Positions 1-13,546 of a stretch of 64,000 nt of DNA are shown in pieces. The notes below the pieces were generated by a model. That model was not told the DNA's origin and made no database searches. It saw only the letters and a list, made by a program, of their open reading frames with translations. The stretch comes from Protonemura montana (lineage: Eukaryota; Arthropoda; Insecta; Plecoptera; Nemouridae), in contig OX387603.1 of the NCBI GenBank assembly GCA_947568835.1, positions 5,182,701 through 5,246,700 of the forward strand. The letters run 5' to 3'. How positions within the stretch are numbered: position 1 is the stretch's first letter; every line of letters begins with the position of its first letter. The translations under genes were made by a program, and so were the position numbers.

Positions 1-1975
1 TTCGCCGTGGGGCTCGTGTGATAGAGTGCTTTTAGAATGACAGCCAATTGTTGTTCCCATTCACATAAATCATGCTAATGCAATTAGCTACGTGAAATGG
101 GTTTGGTCCTTGACGGCAACAGAAATAAGCGGCGAAAGAGGAATCTTTGTCCTTTCTCCTGATTGAAGATTGGAGTTAAAAGGATTTCGATTTCGTATTG
201 CGGCTAGGGCGGCTCGGCCTGAGCGTTGGTTGTTTCCGTTGGTGGAGAGGTACGGTCCCTATGGGGGACAATTCTCTAGTTTTATTTTGGAAAGAAACTT
301 ATGTTTTATTTATAATTTTGAGGGTGAACGATGCTTGCAGCCATATATTTATGTCGATGATAAACAGGCATTCCGTAAAGACCACGGGACCAACCAACTA
401 TAGACTGACACTTTAGGTAGAGGGGAGCAAAGATTATTCTTATATTCACTCTAATATCTGATACTAAGTAAACTTTGGAACATATTTAACAACTTAGAAT
501 CAACTTTTTAATCAAAATAATATTGCTAAATGGTTCAGATGGTATAACATGCACCAAACTGACCACTTCTTGGTTCCAACCATCATGTGGCAAGGCAAAA
601 ACTTGGCTGGACGATACCTCAAATAATAATTTGCAGTCAAGAAATTTGCACAAAATTGACAACATTGCACAGAACAGTGAAACTTCAGTAGATCCTTCCC
701 TTCACAGTAAAAACCCCCATCTCCCTTGTTCCTTTCATTTGACTTTTCCGATGGACTTCATCTGCCGTATGTAAGCAACCAGTTCGCCATGTTGGTTTTG
801 ATAACGGTAAGAACCGTCACTTGCCGGCTTACAGTGAAATTTTGAAGCGGTCCATAATATGAATTATAGCGGGCAGGTATGGTATTTGTGATTTCATCTG
901 GCTATGCATGAGCCATCATGCCCTAAAGCGCCATAACGCCAATGCCATCGATATAATTGTACTTATTACACACGGGATATGCTGGCCAGCGAGCACAGCA
1001 CAAACCCTCCCTTTTCCATCATGCCCTAGCATAGCGTGGATCGCTGCTCCCGCCTATAGATTTTGTCCCTAGAGGGCGATTCTCTAGCTCTGTTCGCTTT
1101 GGAAAATCATTGTTTTACATGGAAAACGAGTGCGACTGAGAGGGGGTTATACAACGGTTATGCAAGTCAATTCCATTTTGTTCTATGGTTCTAGGAAAAT
1201 ATTTCCCAATGCAAATAAGTAGGGTAGCGCAATGTACACAAATGTTGGGCAGAAAATCGGCCGCCAGTATTTTTTTACTCAGCGTTTGGGGTGGTTTGAA
1301 AATAGACCCGGGTGCAAAAACTTGATTTTTTAATGTTGAATAGCTACTCCAGTATGTTGATCTATACTATTTACACTCCAAACCAAACATTGAGACTTGT
1401 AACCGCTAATTTTACGTTTACAAGTGGGCGTACGCATATCTTTACTGTCTCTTCTTGGTAAAGGGTATAAGCAAATACAACATATGAATTAAACGAAAAA
1501 GCGGTTATATAGTATTAGATTGAATGATAACCCGGGCGCTAAAACAAACATTCGCATTGCCGACTGAAAGACCGCTCGCAGCGTACCTCACCTTACCATT
1601 ACAGTCGCTTACTCAAATAGTCGATAAATCCCTCGCTCAGATTATGCCTCTCATATACCCGCGCTAAACCTAACTGATTTAGGCGACGCTCGGATATATA
1701 ATGCCAACTAATCCGTACAGAATTATGCAAAGCATGTCAATTGCAGACGGCATTACCGCAAACTTTGCGTCGGGCTTCCATGGCGTCGTTCGTTGCTCGA
1801 CGTCGTCCATTGATTTGCCTAAGTGCGCCCCCTGGAGATTTGGCGGGCGGCGAGCTCGAGTCGAGTCCCCGGGACGCCGTGACGGCGACACTCCGTTGTT
1901 TCAGTAGCCGATCACTCCAATCAGTTCGACAAAAGCTAGCGTCACTCGGAAGACCTCGAAGCGCGGTGGTTCGCG
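1..1975. other. No gene recognised (upstream or intron)
   Basis: Mostly AT-rich sequence. A GC-rich patch at 1740-1975 has open frames in several directions but no protein I recognise. It may belong to a GABBR2 intron or lie upstream of the gene. Confidence 0.5.
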
Positions 1976-2270
1976 ACGTATCGGTCGCGTTGGCTGCGAT
2001 GGGCGGGAGTTGGTTGGAGGGATGACCGGTGAACTAGGAATTTATGCGAGTGCGGGGCCTGTTGAAAGAAATGCTAGGAGATTTTCGATGTATCGGTCAC
2101 GCTGGCTTCGTTAGCGGGGAGTGGGCTAGAGTGATGACCGGTGAACTGGGAATTTATGCGAATGCGGGGCCGACCGAAAGCAATGCTGTTTTTTTTTTTG
2201 TGAATCGGTCGCGCTGGCTGTGATGGCCAAATGTGAATTAAAGTGATGACTGGTAAACTGAAAATGTATA
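1976..2270 (+). repeat. Degenerate 112-bp tandem triplication
   Basis: ATCGGTCGCGTTGGCTGCGA at about 1979 recurs diverged at about 2091 and 2204. Each is followed by GATGACCGGTGAACT-type and AATTTATGCGA-type words. Confidence 0.8.
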
Positions 2271-5200
2271 TTGAAAAGACCGAGGCATATTGGGTCTGAT
2301 GAAATTAGGCGTAAGGAATTAGGATTTATTTCTTTGTGAATAGGAATTTGGAATTAGATCTTGGAACCTTGTTTGTTTGGCTTCGTCCACTCCAACCACC
2401 GGATCAAAGCCGCCCAGTTATTGAATGGCAGGCTGGTTTTGTCCGGAAATTGAGCAGAGAAATGATTCTAGAGTGAACCGGTGATCGGCACGTAATGAGA
2501 ACGGCACGCATCGGCAAAAAGGTAGCCGAAATACGGCAAAACTCAACAACCAGGATTCCTCCACCAAGACACGATGTCGATAGTGGCTCATAAGCCGGGT
2601 GAGTGACTTTGTTGCACTAACTTTAACCCCTTCAAGCTCACCCCCGACCGGAACTGTCCCTGCTCAGTTCCAGAAAGTGCAGTGCTTTTAGCAGACTTGC
2701 CGTTGTTTCAAAGGATTACTGCCAGCTTCCGGTTTCCGGCTGCCGATAAAGCGCCCTCTCGACACACCGGAAATGAAGAAACGCGTCTGCACAGACAAAG
2801 AGGGCCGTGACCCCCTGGCCGCCTTGAGGGGAGGGGGGCAACAGGTGGGGGTTATGAAAAATTATGGCAGGCCAGCGCCACTGGGATGCTAGTGGAGATG
2901 GAGTGAATTAACCAGCGCTATCTGGATTAGAAATTTTGGTAGAGAGTAGGGAGGTGGCGGTGGATTTAATGGGGGTCACGGGCATGCGCAGTGATTTCAC
3001 TGCGTAGACTGGGCGCGGTAGGGTAGAGTGAGTTTTTGACACGCTTAAAGCACATTTGCGGTATGTGTCAGACCTCCAGACAAGTCGAGGAGAATCTGGC
3101 ACTTTGGAGGTGAAGGGTGCAAGGGTGGTCAAAAACTTGCTCAAAAATAGCCATGGGGATGATGAAATCCTTCCTGCAATTATTCTAGATATGAAAATAT
3201 TTAATGTAAAACTAAAAATATGTGTTTTTTTTTTGTCAAATGCATAATGCAGCAATTGATATTTTGAGATTGTTACCTGCCACCATATTGGTTTGAGTTC
3301 CTTGTCGTTGCAGGCAATTCGATTTAAATTGAAAGGCATTCAGGTATATGAAATGGAAATACTATGCAAAACATGCAAAAACAAAATTAAATGCGCTCAA
3401 GCGTCTGTGCCCGTAAGCTTGCAATTTGTGGGATGTTGGCATTTTCGGAAAGTACTGAAGAAGGCTTATGTAGTGCACAGCGATGAGCTTTTGTCTGTCT
3501 TTGATTGCTGGGGCATTTTTTTTCTCATTGATTTTCAATTGCTGCTGCCAAAGTATGCTAGATTTTAAAGCAGGTTTTTGTTCGATGCATTAAATACTGA
3601 ATTCGATACTGATTTCACACCCACTTTGCAGAGAAGTTCTTTATTTTGTGCGATTGAAACAGTGATAATCTAGACACCCTATTCTAGCGATGGAATTAAA
3701 ACCTAAGTACCATAATTAACTCATTGGGCGTTTAGGTTTAGTCAGAGTCTCAGCGCTAATGGTTAACGGTCTTCGCAAAAATTACATAACGATCAACATA
3801 AACACAGAAAAAATTGTGACGTTACTTTTATATAAAGTCACATTTAAAATAAAAACACGTTTTCCTGCATTAACGCTCACACGCTTCATTGATGCCAACC
3901 TCAGCGCTTGATTTATACACTAATCATAGTTTTCAGCCATAATTATCTAATTTGAGAGGTTTGTTAAAAAATAACGGTCACGAACGCCATCTGCTGGCAC
4001 TTATCATTACCACGTGCTGCCGGCTCGTTTGCTCAGCAGGGCGTTTAAAATTAGCGCTTAACCAATGATACCACTTTACCTTGCCTCTACGTTTACCTTG
4101 CCTTCTCTGCAACGAATTAACGCCTTTATCATTTCAACCCAAAAAGACACGAATACCGACTCGGTTTCCTTTTCAAAGCGTTCCAACATCCAGTATTATT
4201 TCCTCTGCCAGATGAAGTCCACTGAGGCTGTCTAGGTTTCGGTCTTTGTTAGATCCACCCGCTGCTACAGTCAACTCATTTAACACCCAACTTACTCGGC
4301 AAGCGCGACTTGGTTTGCATACATCATCAACTAGACGCTGGTAAACTACTTCTTGTTTTACTTTCCTCTGATGTACTGTTGTTATTTTGGCGCTGAACTC
4401 AACACTGGCTTTGTACAGAGCAACCTAGACTGACTTAATGCGTCCATTTGGCGGTGGGATTCGTCACAAGTAACACAGGTGGCGGTTGTTGAATAGAGAA
4501 GCCAGTGCCTCCTTGATTTCGTCTGGATAATTGGCTTATATGTGAGGCGTGAGTTTTGCTACGGTGACCTTGGTGATAGCGCTATAGCTTAGCCGAATTT
4601 ATTAAAACATTTTGACACATCCATGTTTAAGGTAAAATTGGATGTAAAATTGATCAATTTTGGGGGTATAACTAGATAAAATTACTTTTCGTAGAACCAG
4701 TTTTGTATTTTTGTATTTTTTTTTAAGAGCTGAGCTTTTGACTCAAAGAAACATTTCAATTTTACTGCATGTGTTTTGAAGTTGCCATGCCAGTCGTTTG
4801 ATCTACTGCTTCATCCATAGGAGTTGCAAAAGTTGTCAAACTGGATCTTAAAATGAGAACGTAAACACAATTACATTATACCCCCCGTGACTTTGCTTTC
4901 CATAGTTTTGCTGGTTTCAAAATGGCATCCCGACTGCCTGCAATGGGATCAGACAATTCAAACATTAAAGATTACGATCACGATCAATGTTTGAAGTTTG
5001 AACTATACGCCAGCCTGTCAAAACATGTTTAAACTTCAATAGTTTTGGAGTGCGACACGCGAGTGTGCTGCTACGCGGTCGCTTTGTGTACTAATTCAAG
5101 ACAACAGTCGGGATTTGAGCGTTAGAATCGAGTCGACATCAAGTAGGCGTTGCTCAAAACATAGGTACTATGATCTAAATAACCGGGGAAATGCTGACCA

Positions 5201-6974
5201 ACTTCATTCACTCGTAAAACTGTCTTGCAGTGGAGAGAACGGACCATTACTTTGACTGCCGGCGCTCTCTCTGATCGCATAAAGCAACTATTTAATTACC
5301 CACAGCTGTAAACTGTGGCATGTGGACTTTACTAGACAGTCACTGCCTGCTTTATGCAAAACAATTGGGTCCGGGTCGAGTCCGGGTCGGTTAATTTTGT
5401 TCGAGAAGACTGTGGTCCAGTGGATGGCTGATCAAGTGGAAAATGTGGTCTTTCCCGTCTGAACCTATAATTGGAAAAGTTGATTGTTTGTGACGGTAAA
5501 AGCAGACATGGCTTACTTGAACAAACCTTTTTATGTTTGTTGTAAACACGCCAGAGAACTTGTTTATTTTTCTTTAGTGGCTTTTGAGATGTTACTTAAA
5601 AATATGACCTAGCGTCAGATAATAATGATAGACGAACAAATCTCGATGTTCGCTTTGGAAAGTTTTCAATTCTAAAAGTATAAAACTGGAGTTGAAAAAT
5701 TGTACGGATGTGCGCTTGTTTGACCTCTTTCAAAGCAGAATCGCAGCAAAAGGAAATTGTTGTGCTCGCCTGAAGTGGCGAAGAAGAGAAAGAGAAGAGA
5801 AAAAACCACAATTAGTACATTCCACCTCGTTAACTTTAGATATAATATATATATTTTAAATAAATCTCATATAAATGTACAAAGTTTTAAATATATTCAA
5901 ATTGGTTCCTTTGAGCGCGCTACTTGTTTGACCCACTCAAAAACTTATAATTAGAGAAATCAAGTGCATTACTAATTCATCATCTCTTCGTGCAGATCGT
6001 GCTGTACATTATAAATAACTCGTGTATCTAAAGTCTGGGGGTCGTCAGAGGAGAGCAGTTTGCTTGTTTCGTCGTAAGTTCGAGGCAAAGTTCTGGCAGA
6101 GAAGATCGCCTTTGGGGTACGCCGACAAGAACGTTTGGCAGGGGCGCATAAAGCACCGCGCCTGAACTGCGCCTGAATCGACGCCGAACTCGCTCTTATT
6201 CTGGGAGTCTAAGATAATAAATAATACAAATTTACTGAAAACAACGCCCACTTTGGTTAGGCCATGGAAATTTAATTAAACCATTAAATACAATATTTAC
6301 AAAATAAAAAATGGATTATCTACTGCAAGCATTTTGCAATTTATGGTAGATAACATCTAAGGGCTTACGAAGAACACACATATGTTCATAAATACAAACG
6401 AATACGTACAAAAATGAGGTATTTCTAATATTAAATTGGAAAGAACGATGCTAAGACTGTAAAAAACCTTGAGAGAAGCTAAGAAATGCTTTAAATTAGC
6501 TTTCATTTAAACATATTTAGGTAACTAATTTGTCAAAACGACATCGAAATCATTCTGTTTCATACACCCAGTCCCCTTAACGACAAGACACCCGATCGAC
6601 CTGCCCCCCCTCCACGGCACACTACGTCGTAAAGACGTTGTGATGACGAGGCGGGTATCATCCTGGCCGGGCCTAGCTTGAAACAGCTCCCCAGCGATCC
6701 ACAGGACCGGGAACCGGCCGTTCTCCTTAAGCCCGGCCCCGGTGATTTCGCGCTCCTCGCCCGCCGATGGATGTAATCATACTTCTTTTCGTGGACGACG
6801 TTTATGACTAAGCATGGACGCCGACGAACCAATCGTCGCTTGGGTTGGTCTACGCTAGGAGCAAGCGTTTCGTCTCGTCTTTACTGAATTGCCATGAAAA
6901 AAAAACACAAGGAGACAAGCAATTTTTTTATTTTAGTTTTTTTAGAGAAATACATGTTAGGTACTTAATTTGAT
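2271..6974. other. No gene recognised apart from one repeat
   Basis: Apart from the MITE-like repeat at 3731-4060, I see no exon with receptor similarity and no long ORF. Only short palindromes occur, such as around 4965-5000. A CpG-rich patch lies at 6590-6830. Confidence 0.5.
3731..4060. repeat. Dispersed MITE-like repeat, copy 1
   Basis: The left end is TTTAGTCAGAGTCTCAGCGC. The right part on the minus strand is GAGCAAACGAGCCGGCAGCA, then CAGATGGCGTTCGTGACCG and TTTAACAAACCTCTCA. GCGCTAAT plus a TTAAACG-like word occurs inverted at both ends. Related sequence is at 8.4, 53.4 and 60.6 kb. Confidence 0.65.
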
Positions 6975-7261
6975 GTGCAAGCGCACTATCAAGGAGTGTC
7001 CTGCACAGAAGCACCGGAGAGTTTCCTCCACTTTCTTGTATGTTAGAAAAGTTCTTTTCATTCAATTTCTAAAAAACACGATATTAAGGCTTAATAAAGA
7101 CGGGCAAATCGAAGTTATTTGGAGTGTTTTTTATCCCGTTCCCCTGAACGCAACCCGCAGATCAACCCGGCACTTCCATCAACCTAGATCTGACGTTTTA
7201 AACTCAATAAGCTTAGTGAAACAGTTGAAAATAATACTTTTTAGCAATTTTATAAGGTACA

Positions 7262-7349
7262 CTGTCACGAAATATCTAGCACAGAAGTGACAGTGAATGT
7301 CCACTTCATTACCTGTAACAAAACATGCCACAGAATGTCCAGCACGGAG
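7262..7349 (+). repeat. Decayed 70-bp repeat units fused to a SINE
   Basis: Two degenerate copies (TGTCACGAAATATCTAGCAC and CCACAGAATGTCCAGCACGG) match the 70-bp unit of the arrays at 18 and 28 kb. The second runs straight into the 5S-like head of the SINE at 7350. Another trace lies near 6980-7035. Confidence 0.65.
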
Positions 7350-7740
7350 ACAACACTCTGCGCTGAGTCAGGTATTGAATGGGTGACCATTATACACATG
7401 ACCAGTTCTGTTCGGAAGAGAGGTTGGAGGGATGCAAGTTAGTACAGCAACTTCATTCGCCTTGCTTATCAACCTCTCGACAGCATGGATTTGTGGAGGA
7501 ATCCTGCTGTTCGAGTTGTACCGTCCTTCGGAAGGGACGTGAAGCCGGTGGTCCCCTTGGTGCTCTTCGACAGGAGTAGGCTACGTGCAGGCACCGGGTT
7601 TCCCCTTCTCCCTTCTAGACTAGGTTAGGTTCATCATCATCCTCATCATCATCCACTCATTCACCGACGCCATTAGACCAGTGCCGCAGGGCCAGTTGTC
7701 AAAACAGTGAGTCGTTAAACACCACAAATAATAATAATAA
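7350..7740 (+). mobile_element. 5S-rRNA-type SINE, head truncated
   Basis: It carries CAACACTCTGCGCTGAGTCA...GGGTGACC, which resembles the 3' half of 5S rRNA. The family body follows (GCCTTGCTTATCAACCTCTC, CGTCCTTCGGAAGGGACG), then an ATC-rich patch, CCGACGCCATTAGACC and the 3' end CGTTAAACACCACAAAT with a TAA tail. The first part of the head is missing. Confidence 0.9.
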
Positions 7741-8336
7741 CGGAAACAACACCGAGTTAACATTTGATCGCGCGGAGCGAAACTAGTGTCGGTTTAGGCC
7801 GCTCGATTAAAATACAGGAGTTGAGCTCTCTATCTCTGTTCAAGACCGGGCAATTCGGATTGATTTATTATCGTTTAATAGCGCCAACTTGGGGCTGATT
7901 CATGAGGTCATTACCTACTGCAGACTAGCACGATCAGCCGAGAGACGACCACTCATATCTGACTCTGTGACAGAAATATCTGGGTTCAAGGGGTCGGAAC
8001 ATAATTATGCATCCAACAAAAACCGGGGAAATGTTTTTAGATGCCGTGTCTGCGGCATTGATTGAACAGAAATGTGCCATTTTTTAGTGAGTGGAAATAT
8101 CAATTAAGAGTTCTACTATTAATGCAGCAGCGTAGGGTTTACATGTTTCGTCAGAGTACCATCGCTAGTAAAATATCGATGAATATGATAGAATCACCAT
8201 CTTTTTAAGAGTTTAGAAATAATACTTTGTGTTATTTGTCACAAATAACTCGCATTAAAGACGTGTTTTAAACTAAAATTATCTTCAATACTGCTGATTT
8301 TAACGATTAATTTACATTTATCGTTTTTTTTTTTTT

Positions 8337-8490
8337 TAGTCCTAATTATCTGATCATAGAGGTTTGTTAAAAAGAAAAGCCGCAAGCGCCATCGGGTGGC
8401 AGCTACGTTAACCATGCGCTGCCGGCTGGTAAGCTCTGCAGAACGTTTAACAGAAGCACTTGGACTCTGACTAAGACTATAAACCCAAAG
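8337..8490 (-). repeat. Dispersed MITE-like repeat, copy 2
   Basis: On the minus strand: TTAGTCAGAGTCCAAGTGCT, GTTAAACGTTCTGCAGAGC, AGCCGGCAGCGCATGG, CGATGGCGCTTGCGGC and TTTTTAACAAACCTCTATGA, the same order as copy 1. Confidence 0.65.
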
Positions 8491-11400
8491 CATTAAAAGA
8501 ATCTTATATTGTGGTGGGAATTATAGCTAATGAATATGGTGCTTTCATTATTTTTGCAAGACCTACTCAAGATCACACGGGGCAAGCTACACCAGCCGAA
8601 AACAAGGTCAGATGCGTTTAACGGAGTAACGCACAATTGGCAGTGGTCCTTCTCAACTGGGTTCTTTGACTCAAACGACCTGCGCCGTATCGAGTTTGCT
8701 GATTTTGAGGTCTTGCTAATTAAGCACTCGGTAGACTCATTGACTTTGAATCTTTTGAAGATAGATTTTGATTGAATTTATGCTCAAGGGTTACTCGCGA
8801 TCCTTGGGAACAGTCATGGTCAGTCAGATATGTTTAGATCAGAATCGCTAAGGCGCTGTTCCAGATTGACATCTTTGCCAAGTGGTGCTAAGTATTCCCG
8901 GAGTTTTCACGCAAGCGCTTGCCTTTAATTAGGAAATGTGCGTTAACTAAGGTCCACACATTAAAAGTTTTATTTTGTATAAAAATCTGGGTTGCCTTGT
9001 TTGATCGGAGAAGAAATCGGAGACTCACTTGATCCCAAATATGAGGAGTCTAATACCAATTAGGAATTTTAGCTGTCAAAAATTAATTCAAAAGAGGATT
9101 AAAACAACTGGTTTCAACAGGTCGACGAGAATTAAACAGGCGGCTCACGCACGGCAATGACGTGTACAAAACGCTCTCGTTTGTTGCGCGCTAAGCTAAT
9201 TACTGTGCAGACGCGCACACAGAAATGCTAATTGCGTTTTTAATTATTTCCCAGCACGTTGTGATTTTATCTCAAAAAAGCCGGTAAAATTAAGACCGCT
9301 GCAAGCGCTGGATTTTCAAAAGATGGCTTCAGCTGGAAGGATTACAGTGAGATAATTTGAAAGAATATTGTATTTTCTCTTTGAGTTATTTTGTAATTTT
9401 GCCTGTGTATTATGCGTCCCAAGGTATAAAGTAAGCCGAAGATGGCTTGCCAACAAAGGGAAATGAGGTTATGTGTTCATTATAATATTTAACTTTACTC
9501 CTTCCTGATTTCTTGTTTATGTCGGTAACGCAGACGTCCAGGAAGCCATTATTCAATCATATCATTCGGTTACTTGCCCAATATCAACAGCATCACGGCA
9601 AAGTCTTTTAAAAACGTATTAAAAAAGCGATATTAAAAATCAAAATGGTGGTAATAAAATATTAATAGTAAATAAAACTAGTGAATGGTGCAAACTATGA
9701 ATTGTGATACGGTTATAAACATGCTGAAAGGACTCGTTCCACGTCAGTTTAATAGCCAACATATAGTTCTGCGTCAATCCGAGCGGTCATGCGGTAGATG
9801 GACAAGTTTATCAGACCTTTATTATTTTATAGGTTATATCGGAAGCTTAAACGGCCGTTTGAAGGGGCGCCAATAAATCCTTCGAACAAAACAGATGTTC
9901 ATTGGTGAGTTTGGTCTTGATCGGATATGAACGACCGTTAAAAATGTCTTCTTGCTTGATTAGATTTCGAGACGGCCATTTTAACTGATGTGCCGAAGTC
10001 TGCAAATACTTGTGTATTTGTTCGTCTAATACCTGACTCAGCGCAGTTCTGCTCAATTTCACATAATAAGATAATGCAAAATAGTTTACACCTAGTTTTG
10101 TATAGGAAATAAAGGTCCTCGTGAGATCATCCAAGTTAACCAACATTGCGCTGGGTCAGGTATTGGTTGGGTGATCATCATACACATGACTAGCTCTGTA
10201 ACTTTCATCCCTCTAACCTATCTCCCAGCAAGAACAGTATATCTTTGTTCGCCTTGCTTATCAATATTTTAACAGCATAGATTTGTGGATGAATCCTGTT
10301 AATTGAGTTGCACCGTCCTTCGGAAGGGACGTTAAGCCGGCGCTCCCCTTAACGCACTTCGTCAGGAGTATGTAACGAGCTGGGACCGGATTTCCTCTTT
10401 TAACTTCTAGGCTAGGTTCTAGACTAGGTAACCGACGCCATTAGACCAGAGCCACAGGGCCAGTTGCCAAAACAGTGCGTCCACAAATGAATCAAAATAG
10501 TACCAAGACATAAAATAACGGTAGTGTTGGATGCAAATCTTCTCTGGCTTCTTCATTTATTAACTTTCGGCCCAGTAATGCGATTCTTTAATTTTCCAAT
10601 TGCTAATTGTCTTTTCCAGCGCTGTTTTCGTTATTAAAAGCGCGCAATTAAATTATTTAAATAATGGGTCGCGTATTAAATCATCATCACCACGGAAACT
10701 CTGGCAGATTTCGTTCGCTCTCTCTCTGGGCGGCTCGGGAATTAACAAGAACGCGACAAGCGGAGATGAGATTCCGCCGCTGCTGAGATTTATCGCGCTG
10801 CATTCGGGAGCAGCATTCAAAATAAGGGAGTGGATCGCGATTGGGAGTCGTGTTCACAAAACAAGGCGTTCTTTTTTTGAAGCGCAAACCATGGGTAGCA
10901 AAGTTATGAGATTGAAAGTTTAGTCACAAGCATAATAGCGTTGTCAACAAACAAAAAACTGTCTTCAGGAGGAAGTGCTGAGATTTTCTTTTGGTTGCAA
11001 CAAGCGAATTTGTCTACAAGGTGATAAAAATTCAGGTTTGAGTTACCAAATCTTGGCATCGGACAGTTAATCATAGTGCTTCAATAAAGGGTGCGTTTAA
11101 CAAGGCAATTGAAAATATTTCTGCTGGCAAGCAAAACTTATACTTGACTGAATGTGCATACGCGGTGTTTAACTGACTTTGAGGTTAGCTTTAACCTCAC
11201 TGTTAAGCCTTTCTGCTGATGTCTTCACCTAGACTTACACTTACTTATAGTTCCATATAGTTTGCCACTCTCGCCGTAGCAAGGCTCTCCACCCAGCCCC
11301 GTTTTTGCGAGCTGCCGGGCCGTGCCCTCGAGCATCACAATTACCTTTCTTGCTCGCTGATATTTATCCGATAGATTATATATTTTTTAATCGATTTTCA

Positions 11401-13408
11401 TCTTTCTACAGCAAAGATAATGCAGGAAATAGAAGTGTGCCACTGACGTACTCAATTAAGACCTTGCCGATATTGTAACCCAATATTACAGTCTGCGCTG
11501 CACGATTTCTGGAAAGAACAAAAAAAAAAGGTCGAATTCGTTCTTCTTTTCCTCTGTGCAGAGTCAGGAATCGAGTGAATAACATGCCAGAGGCACGGCC
11601 ATGTAGACTGGTTAAATATATGAGTTTAAGTTTGCACAATACGGCATATATTATGCACATCTTACTACAGTTGCCGTAGCGAGCGTAGCGAGCGAGGCTT
11701 GTGATACAACGACTTTAATAAACCTACCCTTGACGAAAAAAATTTGATGAAAAGTCAAGAAAACTTATCTAAAGTTAAAATAGTTATATTTTTTGTTGGC
11801 ATTTTTCAACAGTGTTTTGAATTATCTTTGTCACATTCTCGAATTTTGTTCTGCCTTCTTCCGTGCATAGTACGAGTCGAACAGAAAGTTTTTTATATGA
11901 GGCTAATTTCCACCAGGAGTACTGGTACCACAAAACTGAGTTTACGGAACATGCAACTTTTCCATTAAATATACGGGGTAGCTACAACTCTGCCATGTGG
12001 TATCAGCCTCAGGAGTTACAGTCTGTTTGTGCTAGAATTACTCTAATAATTGTACAAATCAAGCTCAGATCCCACTAGGCACTGACCCTATAAGTCTGGC
12101 ATAAAAGAAATGCGACTCCGGCCACCTCCGGGCCGACCGACACGTAGTCGAGTCATGCCCACAAACTAACACAAACTCACGTCGCCGCACGCACAAAAAC
12201 GACTCGCAAATAATCGCCATCGCCGCCACCGTCTCCACATTAGTTCGCTGAAATCCCGCGCGAAATTCGACGCGTCGCGCCCGATGCTTTTTACTGTTCG
12301 TGGATCCGCAATTTATGACCGCCTACCCGCCCTACGTGACGCGTTACCCTGATACCGCTACCCTGGGTGGAGGGGTAAATAACTGCCAGTTAGATTCCAT
12401 CGCGGACCGTCCGGAACCTCGCAAACAACTGCCTTCTGCGGCTGCATATGTGCATGTCATCGAACGCTATTTTTTGGCGTGGATAGGTCGGTGTTAGTGA
12501 CCATTTCTGTCCTAAAGTCCCAACTACCTCAGCGGTAACAGAGTCTCGCCGATGCCGGTCTGGCGATGGTGAATTGTACAAAAATATTATTTTATTTTAA
12601 CTGAAAGGATTTCCATTCAGGCTTGAAAACAAGTTCAAAGAATATTCGCTTTTAGTTCTCAGACCTCATGGTCGATGCCATGTCCACACAGGCATTTAGA
12701 GATCGTGGTTGTGCTTGGGATTTACAAAGCTGCGAGCAAGACGAGAGGGCGGTGACGGAAACCAGCAGGCGGTGCAAGGCGATGGTGTCCGTGAGCCTAA
12801 ATTATTGGAAAAATAAAAATGGTTTACAATGGAAATCATATTATCGCGGTTTGCTCGGTGTCGTAAATTTTGTCGAGCACTATTTCCATGCGTCTGTCTG
12901 CACGGGTTTCGCGCGAACCAATGCGGCGTTTTTTTCTTTTCGTTTTTTTTTTGGTTGGCCAGCACCCATTTCACAGAACCTTTCACCCCGAGTCTGGATG
13001 GGTTCGCAATGGTTACTTGCAAAAAGCTCCGAAGGCGTAAAGAAATGTTAGGATTGCGGCTTAAATGAAATACTGAACCGAAATCGTTTGCTTTTTGCCT
13101 GGGTTGTGATTGGTTTGCAGTGAATCCAATTTAAGTACGACTGACGACTGCTGAGTACAAAACATGTCTACTCTGACGTTGTACTTGGTTTAGTGAAAAA
13201 AACAGACAAGAAAATGAGGGATTGTTAAAAAGATACTGGTTCGTCTGTTTGTGTTTCGTAACAAAATGTCAGATTTCTGGCACAGTGGCGACGTTGAGAG
13301 TCCTCGCTGGAAATATCGGAGCAAACTCCTATCTTTCAGATGCAAACTTATGGTAAATAACCTGTTACAACAGCGTAACTAACCTCCTGTATTGTTTCCG
13401 TATTTCAG
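8491..13408. other. No gene recognised apart from one SINE
   Basis: The SINE at 10141-10490 is the only clear element. A CpG-rich patch lies at 12110-12560, about 1 kb before the first visible exon. It contains no recognised coding sequence. Confidence 0.5.
10141..10490 (+). mobile_element. 5S-rRNA-type SINE, diverged
   Basis: Starts at CAACATTGCGCTGGGTCAGG, GGGTGATC and runs through the family body (CCGTCCTTCGGAAGGGACGT) to a decayed end CAGTGCGTCCACAAATGAAT. The first part of the head is missing. Confidence 0.87.
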
Positions 13409-13546
13409 TGCAATACGGCTGTCGGCGTCAAGGCGTTCTTCGACATGATGCACATGCGCCCTGCCAAGGTGATGCTGTTCGGCGCCGCCTGCACCCACGT
13501 CACCGATCCCATCGCGAAAGCGTCCAAGCGGTGGCACCTCACGCAG
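13409..13546 (+). CDS. GABBR2: GABBR2 exon a: ligand-binding lobe 1
   Basis: Forty-six codons from [11 protein letters not shown] to KRWHLTQ, after TTTCAG and before GTACTG; phase 0 at both ends. It corresponds to the lobe-1 segment of the periplasmic-binding-protein-like domain containing the conserved FGAAC stretch. It is the first exon I can recognise, so the preceding exon(s) must end in phase 0. An intron of about 20.3 kb follows. Confidence 0.93.

Noticed and set aside
12668-13068. ORFs of 79-127 codons just upstream of the first visible exon, possibly the missing N-terminus
   Set aside because: They lack a signal peptide and any match to the expected start of the ligand domain, and do not end at a usable splice donor that I can identify.
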